Assembly (NCBI GenBank): GCA_051005375.1
Contig: JBPCJK010000211.1
Location: 1 to 28,182 of the forward strand
Direction of reading: 5' to 3'
Source of the DNA: JADDRA01 sp051005375
Lineage (GTDB): Bacteria > Actinomycetota > Acidimicrobiia > Acidimicrobiales > CADCSY01
DNA: 28,182 bases
Position 1 is the first letter of the stretch, and every line of letters begins with the position of its first letter. Positions 13,258 to 21,684 of this stretch are shown here, one piece after another. The position numbers were made by a program, and so were the translations under genes. The notes under the pieces were generated by a model that worked only from the letters and a program-made list of their open reading frames with translations, was not told where the DNA came from and did no database searches.

Positions 13258-15047
13258 TGAACTACTACCGCGTCGACCCCATCCTCCTGGCCGCGCTCGA
13301 CGACTACGGCGGGCGGGAGGACCGGGCCGGTCCAGCGCATCCGGCCCCCTTCCTGGGAACGGCGGCCGCCAGAGGTAGCCCTAGGCCAACACGGGCCGTC
13401 GTCTTCATCGACCTCGATGACGGTGCCACCCTTGGGCGGCTACCCACCGGTGTGGAGGTGAGCCCCGGTGGCGGGCCGATCCGGACGGGCACGGCCCTCC
13501 TGGAGAGCATCGACCCCCTCTCGGAGATGGAGGGGGTGCGACGGATCGTCGCCGCCCGATTGTTGCGACCCCACATGGACATCGCCCGAGAGCGCGTCGG
13601 CATCGCCTCCTGGCGTCGCCGCAGCGGTGCGAGTGGCCGAGGAGTGGTCATCGGCGTCATCGACACCGGGCTCGAGACCAACCACCCCGCCTTCGCCGCC
13701 GCCGGCGCCGGCGCCGACCGGCTCCTGCGGCTGTGGGACCAGACTCTCCCGGGCAGCGGCGTGGCTGAGGGTGGGTACGGGGTCGAGCTCCAAGGCGACC
13801 TGATGGGAACTTCCGTCGACAGCGTCGGCCACGGGACCCATGTGGCCGGGGTAGCCGCGGGCGACGACGCCACCTACGGCGGCGTGGCGCCGGCGGCGGC
13901 GCTGGTGATCGTCAAGAGCGATCTCCTAGACGCCCACGTTGCGGACGGCCTGCGCTACGTGTTCCGGGTCGCCACCGAGCTGGGCCGGCCCGCCGTCGCC
14001 GTCGTCGCCTCCGGGACCGCCGACGACGCTCACGACGGCACCGACCCGCTCTCCATGGTCGTCGACGCCCAGTCGGGCCCCGGTCGAATCGTCTGTTGCT
14101 CTGCCGGCAACCAAGGCGATGACGCCACCCACGCCCAACTGGAGGTGGCTCTCGGCCAGATCGTCACCGTCGCCTGCCCGGTCCGGGTCCCGTCGGCCGT
14201 CGAGGCCCAAACAACGGCTCGCATAACCGGCTGGTACGCCGGGGGAGACGAGCTGGCGGTGGCAGTGGTATCGCCCACCGGCGTCCAGAGCCCGTTCCAA
14301 CCGGTGGCCACCGACGGGCCTCCGGCACACTGGTACCAGCTTCCTGACGGCGACGTCCGTGTCATCACCCCCGGTCCCGATCCGGCCAACGGTGACCACC
14401 GCTTCCTGGTGGAGGTCACGCCCTCGGTGGCGGCGGCGGCGATGCCGACCCCGGCGGCGTGGGCCCTTCGCCTCCGGGGTGACCGCATCACCAGCGGGCG
14501 CCTCGACCTCTGGTCGATCGACGCCGGCATGGCCCAACTGGCGGGCGAGCCCGTGCGGAACTCTGTCAAGGTCGACAGCCCCGGCGCCGCGTCCCGGGCC
14601 GTCACGGTGGGATCCTTCACCACCAAGGTGGAGTGGGCGAACCTGGTCGGCCACGACCACCAGGCCGGGTTCAGCCTCGACGACGTCTCGAGCTTCACCA
14701 GCCCCGGTCCCCGCCGCGACGGTGCTCCCAAGCCCGACCTGGTCGCCCCCGGTGCCATGGTGGCGGCGGCGCTGTCAGCGCGATCGCCCTTCCACGTCCA
14801 GTGCCTGGTGGACAACTTCAACGTCCTTCAGGCGGGCACCAGCGTGGCGGCAGCCTTCGTGGCCGGCCTGGTCGCGCTCCTGCTCGAGACCAGGCCGTCC
14901 CTCACCCCTGAGGAGGTCAAGGCCCTCCTCCGGGCCCGGTGCCGGGTGCCTGGCCAAGCCCCGGGATCGTTCGACCCGGTGTGGGGCTACGGCCTGATCG
15001 ACGCTGGCGGCCTGGCCGACGACCTGGCGCCGGCTACAGGCTCATGA
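13257..15047 (+). CDS. S8 serine peptidase (Csp-like layout)
   Basis: This 596-residue protein has catalytic Asp136 (GVIDTGLETNHPAF), His192 (VGHGTHVAGVAAG), Asn285 (CSAGNQGDD) and Ser529 (QAGTSVAAAFVAGL). The first 115 residues form an alpha/beta region containing VVFIDLDDGATLGRLPTGVE, a possible non-classical propeptide. About 190 residues between the Asn and Ser motifs form an inserted beta-rich jellyroll, as in CspA/B/C-type and related bacterial subtilases. Ser is followed by VAAA rather than MAAP or MACP. There is no signal peptide. The start GTG 13257 fits a leaderless promoter; nothing better lies downstream. The stop overlaps the ATG of the haem peroxidase gene (ATGA), so the two proteins are probably made together. 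Confidence 0.85.
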   Translation: MNYYRVDPILLAALDDYGGREDRAGPAHPAPFLGTAAARGSPRPTRAVVFIDLDDGATLGRLPTGVEVSPGGGPIRTGTALLESIDPLSEMEGVRRIVAARLLRPHMDIARERVGIASWRRRSGASGRGVVIGVIDTGLETNHPAFAAAGAGADRLLRLWDQTLPGSGVAEGGYGVELQGDLMGTSVDSVGHGTHVAGVAAGDDATYGGVAPAAALVIVKSDLLDAHVADGLRYVFRVATELGRPAVAVVASGTADDAHDGTDPLSMVVDAQSGPGRIVCCSAGNQGDDATHAQLEVALGQIVTVACPVRVPSAVEAQTTARITGWYAGGDELAVAVVSPTGVQSPFQPVATDGPPAHWYQLPDGDVRVITPGPDPANGDHRFLVEVTPSVAAAAMPTPAAWALRLRGDRITSGRLDLWSIDAGMAQLAGEPVRNSVKVDSPGAASRAVTVGSFTTKVEWANLVGHDHQAGFSLDDVSSFTSPGPRRDGAPKPDLVAPGAMVAAALSARSPFHVQCLVDNFNVLQAGTSVAAAFVAGLVALLLETRPSLTPEEVKALLRARCRVPGQAPGSFDPVWGYGLIDAGGLADDLAPATGS

Positions 15048-16498
15048 CCGACCAGTCCTCCGGCCAGGGGCTTGGCCCCCGCCTCATCGCCCCCTTCGCC
15101 GAGCACGGTGGCGGCGCCCTGCGGGGGCTAGACCACGCCGGCCGGGCCAGCCCCCTCGGCGGGCGTTTCGGCCGCATGTTCCCCGACCTGGCTCCCCACA
15201 CCGATGCCCCGGGCACGCTCGAGGCCCTGGCCGCCTCGATGTTCCCAGGGGCTCCGGTGGTCGCGACCGAAGCGGCCCCTATCCTGGAGCCAGGAGAGAA
15301 CCCCGACCTGTCCGCCGGCTACACCTACCTGGGCCAGTTCATCGACCACGACATCACCTACGACCCGCTCTCGAGCCTGGAGCGCCAGAACGACCCTGCA
15401 GGGCTGGCCACGTACCGGACGCCTCGCTTCGACCTGGACTCCCTCTACGGCTCGGGTCCCGTCGCCACCCCGTACCTCTACGACCAGGGTGACCCGGTGA
15501 AGCTCCTGGTCGGGCACAACTCCGGCGACGACGAAGAGCCCGACGACCTGCCCCGCAACCAGCAGGGCCGGGCCATCGTGACCGATCCCCGCAACGACGT
15601 GCACGTCATCATCGCCCAGCTCCACCTGGTGTTCATCCGCTTCCACAACGCCGTGGTCGACCACCTACGAGACCGGTTCTTCCCGGCCGAGGGCCTGTTC
15701 AGCGAAGCCCAGAGGCTCACCCGCTGGCACTACCAGTGGGTGGTGGTGGAGGACTTCCTGCGCCGCCTGGTAGCCGCCGATGTCGTGGACGACATCCTCG
15801 GCCCCGACCCCGCCACCGGCGCCAGGAGGGTGACGACACGGTTCTACCGCTGGGAGGAGGAACCGTTCATACCGGTGGAGTTCTCGGTGGCCGCCTTTCG
15901 GGTCGGGCACAGCCAGGTGCGGTCCCGCTACCGGCTCTCTGCCGGCGGGGAGCTCATCCATATCCTGGTTCCCACTCTCGATCCCCACCCCCTGGAGCAC
16001 CTCGGCGGCTTCCGGCCCCTTCCCCGGGGCTGGCGCATCGAGTGGGACCTGTTCTTCCCCATGGGAGAGGTCACGCCCCAGCTCAGCCGCAGGATCGACA
16101 CCAAGCTGACCGGCCCCTTCGCCCGCCTACCTCTCGCCGTCGACCCGGGACGCCGATCGCTGGCCCTGCTCGACCTCCTGCGGGCCCGGGCTCTGGGACT
16201 GCCCTCGGGACAGGCCGTGGCCAGGGCCATGGGCACGGGGGTGCCCGACGGCGAGCTGGGCCTGGGAGGTGAAGTGCCCCTCTGGTACTACGTGTTGCGG
16301 GAGGCCGAGGTGTTGAACGAAGGTCGTCGCCTGGGCCCCACCGGCGGGAGGATCGTGGCCGAGGTGCTGCTCGGCATGCTGGCCGCCGACCCGGCCTCCT
16401 TCCTGCACGCCGCGCCCGCCTGGGAGCCGGAGCTCCCCGCAGAACGGCCGGGCCACTTCACCATGGTCGATCTCTTGCACATCGCCGGTGGCTCGTGA
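15044..16498 (+). CDS. Animal-type haem peroxidase
   Basis: This 484-residue protein belongs to the peroxidase-cyclooxygenase (animal haem peroxidase) superfamily, rare but known in bacteria. LGQFIDHDITYDP places the distal His at 102 with the Asp next to it in the calcium/haem-linking region; FIRFHNAVVDHL (about 197-208) is a conserved helix; and VAAFRVGHSQVRSRYRL gives the proximal His289 with the Arg that follows. These enzymes use H2O2 to oxidise halides or phenols, or act on lipids. There is no signal peptide. ATG 15044 overlaps the subtilase stop. Pairing with a protease suggests proteolytic activation or a shared target, but this is inference. The 126 bp after the stop hold a palindromic repeat and the remains of a hydrolase gene's 5' end. 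Confidence 0.85.
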   Translation: MTDQSSGQGLGPRLIAPFAEHGGGALRGLDHAGRASPLGGRFGRMFPDLAPHTDAPGTLEALAASMFPGAPVVATEAAPILEPGENPDLSAGYTYLGQFIDHDITYDPLSSLERQNDPAGLATYRTPRFDLDSLYGSGPVATPYLYDQGDPVKLLVGHNSGDDEEPDDLPRNQQGRAIVTDPRNDVHVIIAQLHLVFIRFHNAVVDHLRDRFFPAEGLFSEAQRLTRWHYQWVVVEDFLRRLVAADVVDDILGPDPATGARRVTTRFYRWEEEPFIPVEFSVAAFRVGHSQVRSRYRLSAGGELIHILVPTLDPHPLEHLGGFRPLPRGWRIEWDLFFPMGEVTPQLSRRIDTKLTGPFARLPLAVDPGRRSLALLDLLRARALGLPSGQAVARAMGTGVPDGELGLGGEVPLWYYVLREAEVLNEGRRLGPTGGRIVAEVLLGMLAADPASFLHAAPAWEPELPAERPGHFTMVDLLHIAGGS

Positions 16499-16532
16499 TC
16501 GGTGACGTGAAGCAGTTGCGGCCAACGCGTGC

Positions 16533-16584
16533 CGGTCTGGCACCAGGATCGCGTGGATAACCGGACGTTCCTGGTGCCAGAACG
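16533..16584. repeat. 52 bp palindromic repeat, copy 2
   Basis: The arms 16533-16548 and 16569-16584 pair at 15 of 16 positions, including a perfect 13 bp core (TCTGGCACCAGGA with its complement). The 20 nt centre TCGCGTGGATAACCGGACGT differs by one base from copy 1 at 6379-6430. It lies between the peroxidase stop and a damaged hydrolase gene. On the minus strand the centre reads TTATCCACG, one base from a DnaA box, but a single site does not make an origin. Confidence 0.85.
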
Positions 16585-16624
16585 CCGGAGGTCAGCGGGC
16601 TTCCTCCCAAGCGGCTCCCGGTAC

Positions 16625-17884
16625 ATGATCGAGGGCCCCCAGGACTGGAACGGCATCCTGTTGCTGTTCAGCCATCCGGTGCCCGTCCTTCCCGGCGAGC
16701 CTCCATGGGAGCCCGACGAGCCGCTGATTGGTCACCTGGTGAGGAGCGGCTACGCCGTGGCCGGATCAGCGAACACCATCTTCTGGCCCCTCGAGCGGGT
16801 CCTGTCCGACCATCCCGACCTCCTCGACCGCGCCGAGCGCGTCCTCGGGCCGGCCCAACACACGATCAGCGTCGGCGTCTCCATAGGCGGCATCATCTCG
16901 GCGGGCCGCGTGCAACGCTTCCCCGACCGTCTCTCTGGAGCGCTGCCGATGTGCGGCAACCTCGCCGGGGCCATTGGCGTCCACAACCGAGAGCTCGACA
17001 TCGCCTTCGTGGTCAAGACCCTGCTCGCCCCGGACTCCGCGCTACAACTCGTTCACATCACCGGGGCCAGGCCGAACTTCGACCTCTCTCTTTAGGTGCT
17101 GCGCGAGGCACAGGCTACGCCGGCAGGAAGAGCGCGCCTTGCCCTCGCCGCCGCAATGGGCAACATCCCGGGTTGGCACCATGCCGCCGCCGACGAACCG
17201 GCATTGGACGATTTTGACGCTCGCCAGCGCAATCAGTTCGCCTGGTTCGAGCACATCAGGTTTCTCATATTCTTCTGGGCCCGTGAGCAGGTTGAACGCC
17301 AGGCTGGCGGTAATCCGTCCTGGAACACCGACGTCGACTACCGCCAGTTGCTATCGGCGTCGATCAATCGGGACGAAGTGGAGGCGCTGTACCAGTCCGC
17401 GCCGCTGAACCTCGACGAGGATCTTGAGTTCCTGGTCCGCGCGCCGAGGATCCCGGCGGACCCCGCCGCCGTCGCGTACCTCGAGCGACACATCACCTTC
17501 GATGGCGACCTGAGTGGCGTCCCCGTGCTGACCGTGCATACCGACGGCGACGGGCTCGTCACCCCGGACAACGAACGGGCCTACGCCGAGGTCGTCCACC
17601 ACGCCGGCGACCAGGACCTTCTCCGCCAGCTCTACGTCCACCGTGGCGGGCACTGCACCTTCACTCCTGCGGAGGTCCTGACCGCCCTGGACGTTCTCAT
17701 CGAGCGGATCGAGGGCGGGCTTTGGCCTGCCCTTGATCCCCAAGCCCTCAATGACGCCGCCACCCGCCTGGGAGTCGAAAACAACATCCTGGAGTCGGGC
17801 GAGACGATGGAGGGCAGGTTCTTCCACTTCGAACCGGAACCCTTCTCGCGGCCCTTCGACGTCCGCCACGTGCGCTCAGCTTAG
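16625..17884 (+). pseudogene. Alpha/beta hydrolase split by an in-frame amber codon, 5' end missing
   Basis: Two open frames in the same phase, separated only by TAG 17093-17095, together encode a complete-looking alpha/beta hydrolase. The first part has GSRYMIEGPQDWNGILLLF, the nucleophile motif GVSIGG with Ser at codon 16880-16882, and LPMCGNLAG. The second starts VLREAQATPAGRARLALAAA and has PSWNTDVDYRQLL, the acid motif HTDGDGLVTPDNE and the His motif HRGGHCTFTPAE. All triad residues are present but on opposite sides of the stop. No frameshift is needed; one base change would restore the frame. No signal peptide or ribosome binding site is found upstream, where the palindromic repeat lies, so the 5' end may be lost too. 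A restart at GTG 17096 would lack the nucleophile. Confidence 0.8.
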
Positions 17885-17894
17885 TTTGACGGCG

Positions 17895-19748
17895 GTGCGA
17901 CCGAAGCGCCCGTCTTCGCCGGTGTTGGCGACGCTGCGCCTCCTGCCCGAGACCAGCACCCGCCTCACCCTGTGCGTCGTGGTGCTGATCCTTCTCACCT
18001 CCCTGTTGCCGGTCGGCTTCGCCCTGGCCACCGGCGCCCTCGTCGGGTCCATCGGCGCAGCCGTTGCCGACGGGTGGGGCTCGCCTGCTGGCCGCCGGCT
18101 GGTGGTCAGCATCGTGGCCGTCGTTACCCTCTTCGCCCTCCAACAGCTGAGCGCTCCGGCTCTGCGGTCGCTGGCCGAGTCGCTCGGCCGGCGGTTAGAG
18201 GGACGCCTGCGGGCACGGGTCATGGACGCGACCCTTGCTCCCATGGGTGTTGCCCACCTCGAGGACCCAGAGGTGGTGGACCGGGTGGCCGACGCCCAGA
18301 GCATCGGTACCGGCCAGATCACGGTCAAGGACGCGATCGTTGGCATGGCCGTGGTGACTGCCAACAGCCTGGCGGGGGTGCTGGCTGCCGGATTGCTTTC
18401 CACCTACCGCTGGTGGCTGGCGGCTGGGCTGCTCGGCACCTACGCCTTGATGACCTGGGTGCGTGCCGGCCAGCTCCGTCGGACAGTCGGCGCCTTGCGA
18501 GGCCATTCCCGACGGTTCCGGCGATCGTCTTACTTCCGCGATCTGGCCCTCACGCCTGCGGCCGCCAAGGAGGTCCGGTTGTTCGGCCTCGAGCCCTGGA
18601 TCACTGATCGCTTCGTCGACGAGTGGAACGTGGCCATGGCAGGGTTCTGGCGGGACCGACCCAAGGGACGTTGGGTGCCGCCTGCTTGTGGGCTGCTCCT
18701 CGGTGGCGCTCTGGGGGTCACCTACGCGCTCCTGGGCCGGTCTGCGGCACGAGGCGACATCAGCCTCGGTCAACTCACCATGTTCGCGGCGGCGGCGACA
18801 GGCGTCGGCGCCATCTACAGCGTGGGGATGGACAACCTCTACATCAGCTACGGCACCGCCCCTGTGCCCGCGGCCCTTGACCTCGAAACAGCGGTGGCCG
18901 AACCGCGCTTTCACCTCGGCGGCATTCAGCCGGCCGACGGTCTGCCGTCGTCAAGCATCCGCTTCGAGGGGGTGTCCTTCCGATATCCGGGGCGGTCAGA
19001 CCACGTTTTCCACGATCTCGACCTCGACATTCCCGCCGGTCGGTCATTGGCGATCGTGGGGCCCAACGGCGCCGGTAAGACAACCTTGGTGAAGTTGCTG
19101 GCCCGGCTGTACGACCCCACCGAGGGTCGGATCATGGTGGACGGGCGTGACCTGGCCGACATAGATGCCCGAGCGTGGCAAAAGCGTGTCGCCGCCGTCT
19201 TCCAAGACTTCGTCCACTACGAGCTCTCGGCTGCTGACAACGTCGGCTTCGGGGCCGTCGATCGTGCCGACGACCGTCAAGCTTTGGCCGCTGCCGCCCT
19301 GCGGGCCGGTGCCGACGAGATCGTCGACCGTCTCCCCGAGGGGTGGAGCACGGTGCTCTCACGGCGGACCGAGAGGGGTGTCGAGCTCTCGGGTGGCCAG
19401 TGGCAGCGGGTGGCACTGGCCCGCGCCATGTTCGCCGTCGACGCCGGTGCGTCGGTGTTGATCCTCGACGAGCCGACGGCGGCGGTCGACGTCCGGGCCG
19501 AAGCCGCCTTCTACTCCCGGTTCCTGGAGCTCACCGGGGGGATCACGACGATCGTGATCTCACACCGGTTCTCCACGGTCCGTCGCGCCGATCGCATCGT
19601 GGTCATCGAGGACGGCCGGGTCAGTGAGGCGGGTGACCACGCGTCGCTCATGAGCACCGACGGTCGTTACGCCCACATGTTCCGCCTCCAGGCGGCCCAT
19701 CTCGACCCCAGCGGTCAGAGCAGCAGCACGGAGCGCGGCGATGGGTAG
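17895..19748 (+). CDS. ABC exporter half-transporter (membrane domain plus ATPase), subunit 1
   Basis: This 617-residue protein has a membrane domain with about six hydrophobic segments in residues 20-320 and a C-terminal ATPase. Walker A is GPNGAGKTT (389-397), the Q-loop lies in AAVFQDF (433-439), the signature is LSGGQ (498-502), Walker B is VLILDE (521-526) with the catalytic Glu, and the H-loop is ISHRFS with His557. There is no N-terminal C39 peptidase domain. The QDF Q-loop and LSGGQWQ signature are typical of exporters in actinobacterial peptide or natural-product clusters. GTG 17895 was chosen; TTG 17886 is also possible and neither has a clear ribosome binding site. It overlaps the second subunit by 8 nt, which points to a heterodimer. 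The cargo is unknown. Confidence 0.82.
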   Translation: MRPKRPSSPVLATLRLLPETSTRLTLCVVVLILLTSLLPVGFALATGALVGSIGAAVADGWGSPAGRRLVVSIVAVVTLFALQQLSAPALRSLAESLGRRLEGRLRARVMDATLAPMGVAHLEDPEVVDRVADAQSIGTGQITVKDAIVGMAVVTANSLAGVLAAGLLSTYRWWLAAGLLGTYALMTWVRAGQLRRTVGALRGHSRRFRRSSYFRDLALTPAAAKEVRLFGLEPWITDRFVDEWNVAMAGFWRDRPKGRWVPPACGLLLGGALGVTYALLGRSAARGDISLGQLTMFAAAATGVGAIYSVGMDNLYISYGTAPVPAALDLETAVAEPRFHLGGIQPADGLPSSSIRFEGVSFRYPGRSDHVFHDLDLDIPAGRSLAIVGPNGAGKTTLVKLLARLYDPTEGRIMVDGRDLADIDARAWQKRVAAVFQDFVHYELSAADNVGFGAVDRADDRQALAAAALRAGADEIVDRLPEGWSTVLSRRTERGVELSGGQWQRVALARAMFAVDAGASVLILDEPTAAVDVRAEAAFYSRFLELTGGITTIVISHRFSTVRRADRIVVIEDGRVSEAGDHASLMSTDGRYAHMFRLQAAHLDPSGQSSSTERGDG

Positions 19749-21528
19749 CACCGCCCGGGCGTTGGCGGTGGCGGTGACAACCGCCTTCCGGGGCGACCGC
19801 CGCCGGTCCACCGCCGTGCTGGTGCTGTCGGTCTTAGCTTCCCTCGTCGGGGTGCTCAGCGCCTACTGGTTGAAGTGGATCGTCGACGCCGTGGTTGCCG
19901 GTGACGAGGCGGCGGCGGCGGTCGGAGCCGTGGGTATGGGGCTTTCCGCGGGGCTGGCGTTGCTGGCTCGGGCGTCAATCACCCACATGCAGTTCCCTCT
20001 GAAGGAGAACACCGGGTTGTATCTCGACCGGCGCATCGTCTCGCTGGTCGGCGGCATCACCACGGTCGAGCACCACGAACGTCCCGCCTACCTCGACCGA
20101 TTGGATGTCCTGCGCCGGGAGATGCCGGTGCTCGCCTTCGCCGGCATGCACACCGCCGGCGCCCTGGCCCTCCTCGTGCAGGTCGGTGCCACCACCGCCC
20201 TGTTGGTGTCAGTGAACCCATTGCTCCTGGCCGTGCCCCTGTTCGCCGTCCCATCGCTGTGGGCCGGCGGGACCGCCGAGCGGATCCGTCAGGCTGCCCT
20301 CGATGCGACCGCCGACCAGTCTCGCCGGGCTCGCCATCTCTTCGAGCTGGCCACCTCAGCGCAGCCGGCGAAGGAGCTGCGGGTGTTCGGGGTCGGCGAC
20401 GACCTGCTGCGCCGCCACGGCCGGGACTGGGAGGAGACCGACCGTGTCATCGACGCCAGCGCTCTCCGTGGGCTGGCGTGGACAGCAGCTGGCTGGCTCC
20501 TCTTCAGCGCCGGTTACGCCGCAGCCATCGTCTTGGTAGTGGCCCAGGCTGTGGCCGGCCAGGCCACCGTGGGCGATGTCGTCCTCGCCCTGGCGCTGGT
20601 GGCGTTGATCAACGCTGAAGTCAGCGCCGCGGCAGGAACCGTCAGCGCCTCCGTGCGAATGATGAAGGTCGCCGAGCGCTACCTCTGGCTGAGCGACTAC
20701 GCCGGCGCCAGGGTGAAGGTGATCGACCATCCTGTCCCAGCGCCCGAGCGGTTGGACAGGGGGATCGAGCTGCGGGGAGTCGCCTTCCGCTACCTGGGCA
20801 CCGAGGTCGACGTGCTGCACGGGCTGGACCTTTCGCTCCCGGCAGGGGCCACCGTCGCCGTGGTGGGGGACAACGGCGCCGGCAAGTCCACGCTGGTCAA
20901 GCTGCTGTGCAGGTTCTACGAGCCGACCGCGGGCGTGATCACCGTCGACGGGACCGACGTCCGGCGCATCGATGCGGGCGAGTGGCGAGAACGGATGAGC
21001 GCCGGCTTCCAGGACTTCACCCGCCTCGAGCTGCAGGCGCTGCAGACGGTCGGCGTCGGTGACCTCCCGTTCGTGAACGACGAGCACGCCGTGGCCACCG
21101 CTCTGGAGCGGGCGGCGTCGACCGACATCGTCTCCACACTGCCGGACGGCCTCCAGACGCAGCTCGGCGCCACCTTCGACGCCGGTGTCGAGCTCTCCGG
21201 CGGGCAGTGGCAGAAGCTTGCGCTGGCCCGGGCCATGATGCGCCCGATGCCGCTGCTGTTGGTGCTCGACGAGCCCACCGCCGCACTCGACGCCGAGACC
21301 GAGCACAAGCTCTTCGCCCGCTACGCCGCCATGGCGTCGACGTTCGCCTCCCGCAATGGCGCCATCACCCTGCTGGTCTCCCACCGGTTCTCCACCGTCC
21401 GCATGGCTGACCTGATCGTGGTGCTTGACGACGGTCGGGTCGTCGGTGCCGGGAGCCACGACGAGCTCATGGCAGCCGGAGGGCTGTACGCCGAGCTCTA
21501 CGAGCTGCAGGCTCGGGCCTACCGATGA
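19741..21528 (+). CDS. ABC exporter half-transporter, subunit 2
   Basis: This 595-residue protein has the same layout as subunit 1. The membrane domain spans about residues 20-320, then come Walker A GDNGAGKS (376-383), a Q-loop in SAGFQDF, signature LSGGQ (485-489), Walker B LLLVLDE (505-511) and H-loop SHRFS with His548. Both subunits keep an intact Walker B Glu and signature, so this is not the type of heterodimer with one dead site. ATG 19741 lies within the end of the upstream gene (8 nt overlap). No accessory or precursor gene is adjacent. It is convergent with the lipoprotein gene; a two-arm hairpin fills the gap. Confidence 0.85.
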   Translation: MGSTARALAVAVTTAFRGDRRRSTAVLVLSVLASLVGVLSAYWLKWIVDAVVAGDEAAAAVGAVGMGLSAGLALLARASITHMQFPLKENTGLYLDRRIVSLVGGITTVEHHERPAYLDRLDVLRREMPVLAFAGMHTAGALALLVQVGATTALLVSVNPLLLAVPLFAVPSLWAGGTAERIRQAALDATADQSRRARHLFELATSAQPAKELRVFGVGDDLLRRHGRDWEETDRVIDASALRGLAWTAAGWLLFSAGYAAAIVLVVAQAVAGQATVGDVVLALALVALINAEVSAAAGTVSASVRMMKVAERYLWLSDYAGARVKVIDHPVPAPERLDRGIELRGVAFRYLGTEVDVLHGLDLSLPAGATVAVVGDNGAGKSTLVKLLCRFYEPTAGVITVDGTDVRRIDAGEWRERMSAGFQDFTRLELQALQTVGVGDLPFVNDEHAVATALERAASTDIVSTLPDGLQTQLGATFDAGVELSGGQWQKLALARAMMRPMPLLLVLDEPTAALDAETEHKLFARYAAMASTFASRNGAITLLVSHRFSTVRMADLIVVLDDGRVVGAGSHDELMAAGGLYAELYELQARAYR

Positions 21529-21586
21529 CCGCCGAGGGGTCCGCCCGCATCGCCTCTGCAACTGCACCAAATCCGGTCGCTCAACC

Positions 21587-21630
21587 CGACGTGGTCGATC
21601 GACGGCTCCGCCGGCTTAAACCCCACGTCG
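21587..21630. terminator. Possible bidirectional terminator structure
   Basis: CGACGTGG at 21587-21594 pairs with CCACGTCG at 21623-21630, and a small CGGC-TCC-GCCG hairpin lies inside at 21603-21613. It is located in the 156 bp gap between the convergent ABC exporter and lipoprotein genes. No U-tract is present. Confidence 0.35.
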
Positions 21631-21684
21631 CCAGGAGGCGGGAGGCGGGCCCCGGTTGCCCCACCTGCGGGCGCGGTGACGGTG

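Noticed and set aside
16533..16584. Integron attC site or replication origin
   Set aside because: The arms lack the RYYYAAC/GTTRRRY boxes of attC sites and no integrase is present. One near-match to a DnaA box in each of two distant copies is not an origin.
16529..16624. N-terminal extension of the hydrolase starting at GTG 16529
   Set aside because: This extension is mostly translated repeat sequence, which also appears at the end of the glycosyltransferase region, and has no ribosome binding site.
17096..17884. Independent gene restarting at GTG 17096 after the amber codon
   Set aside because: It would lack the nucleophile Ser and start mid-domain; no ribosome binding site precedes it. 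It is better seen as the second half of the split hydrolase.
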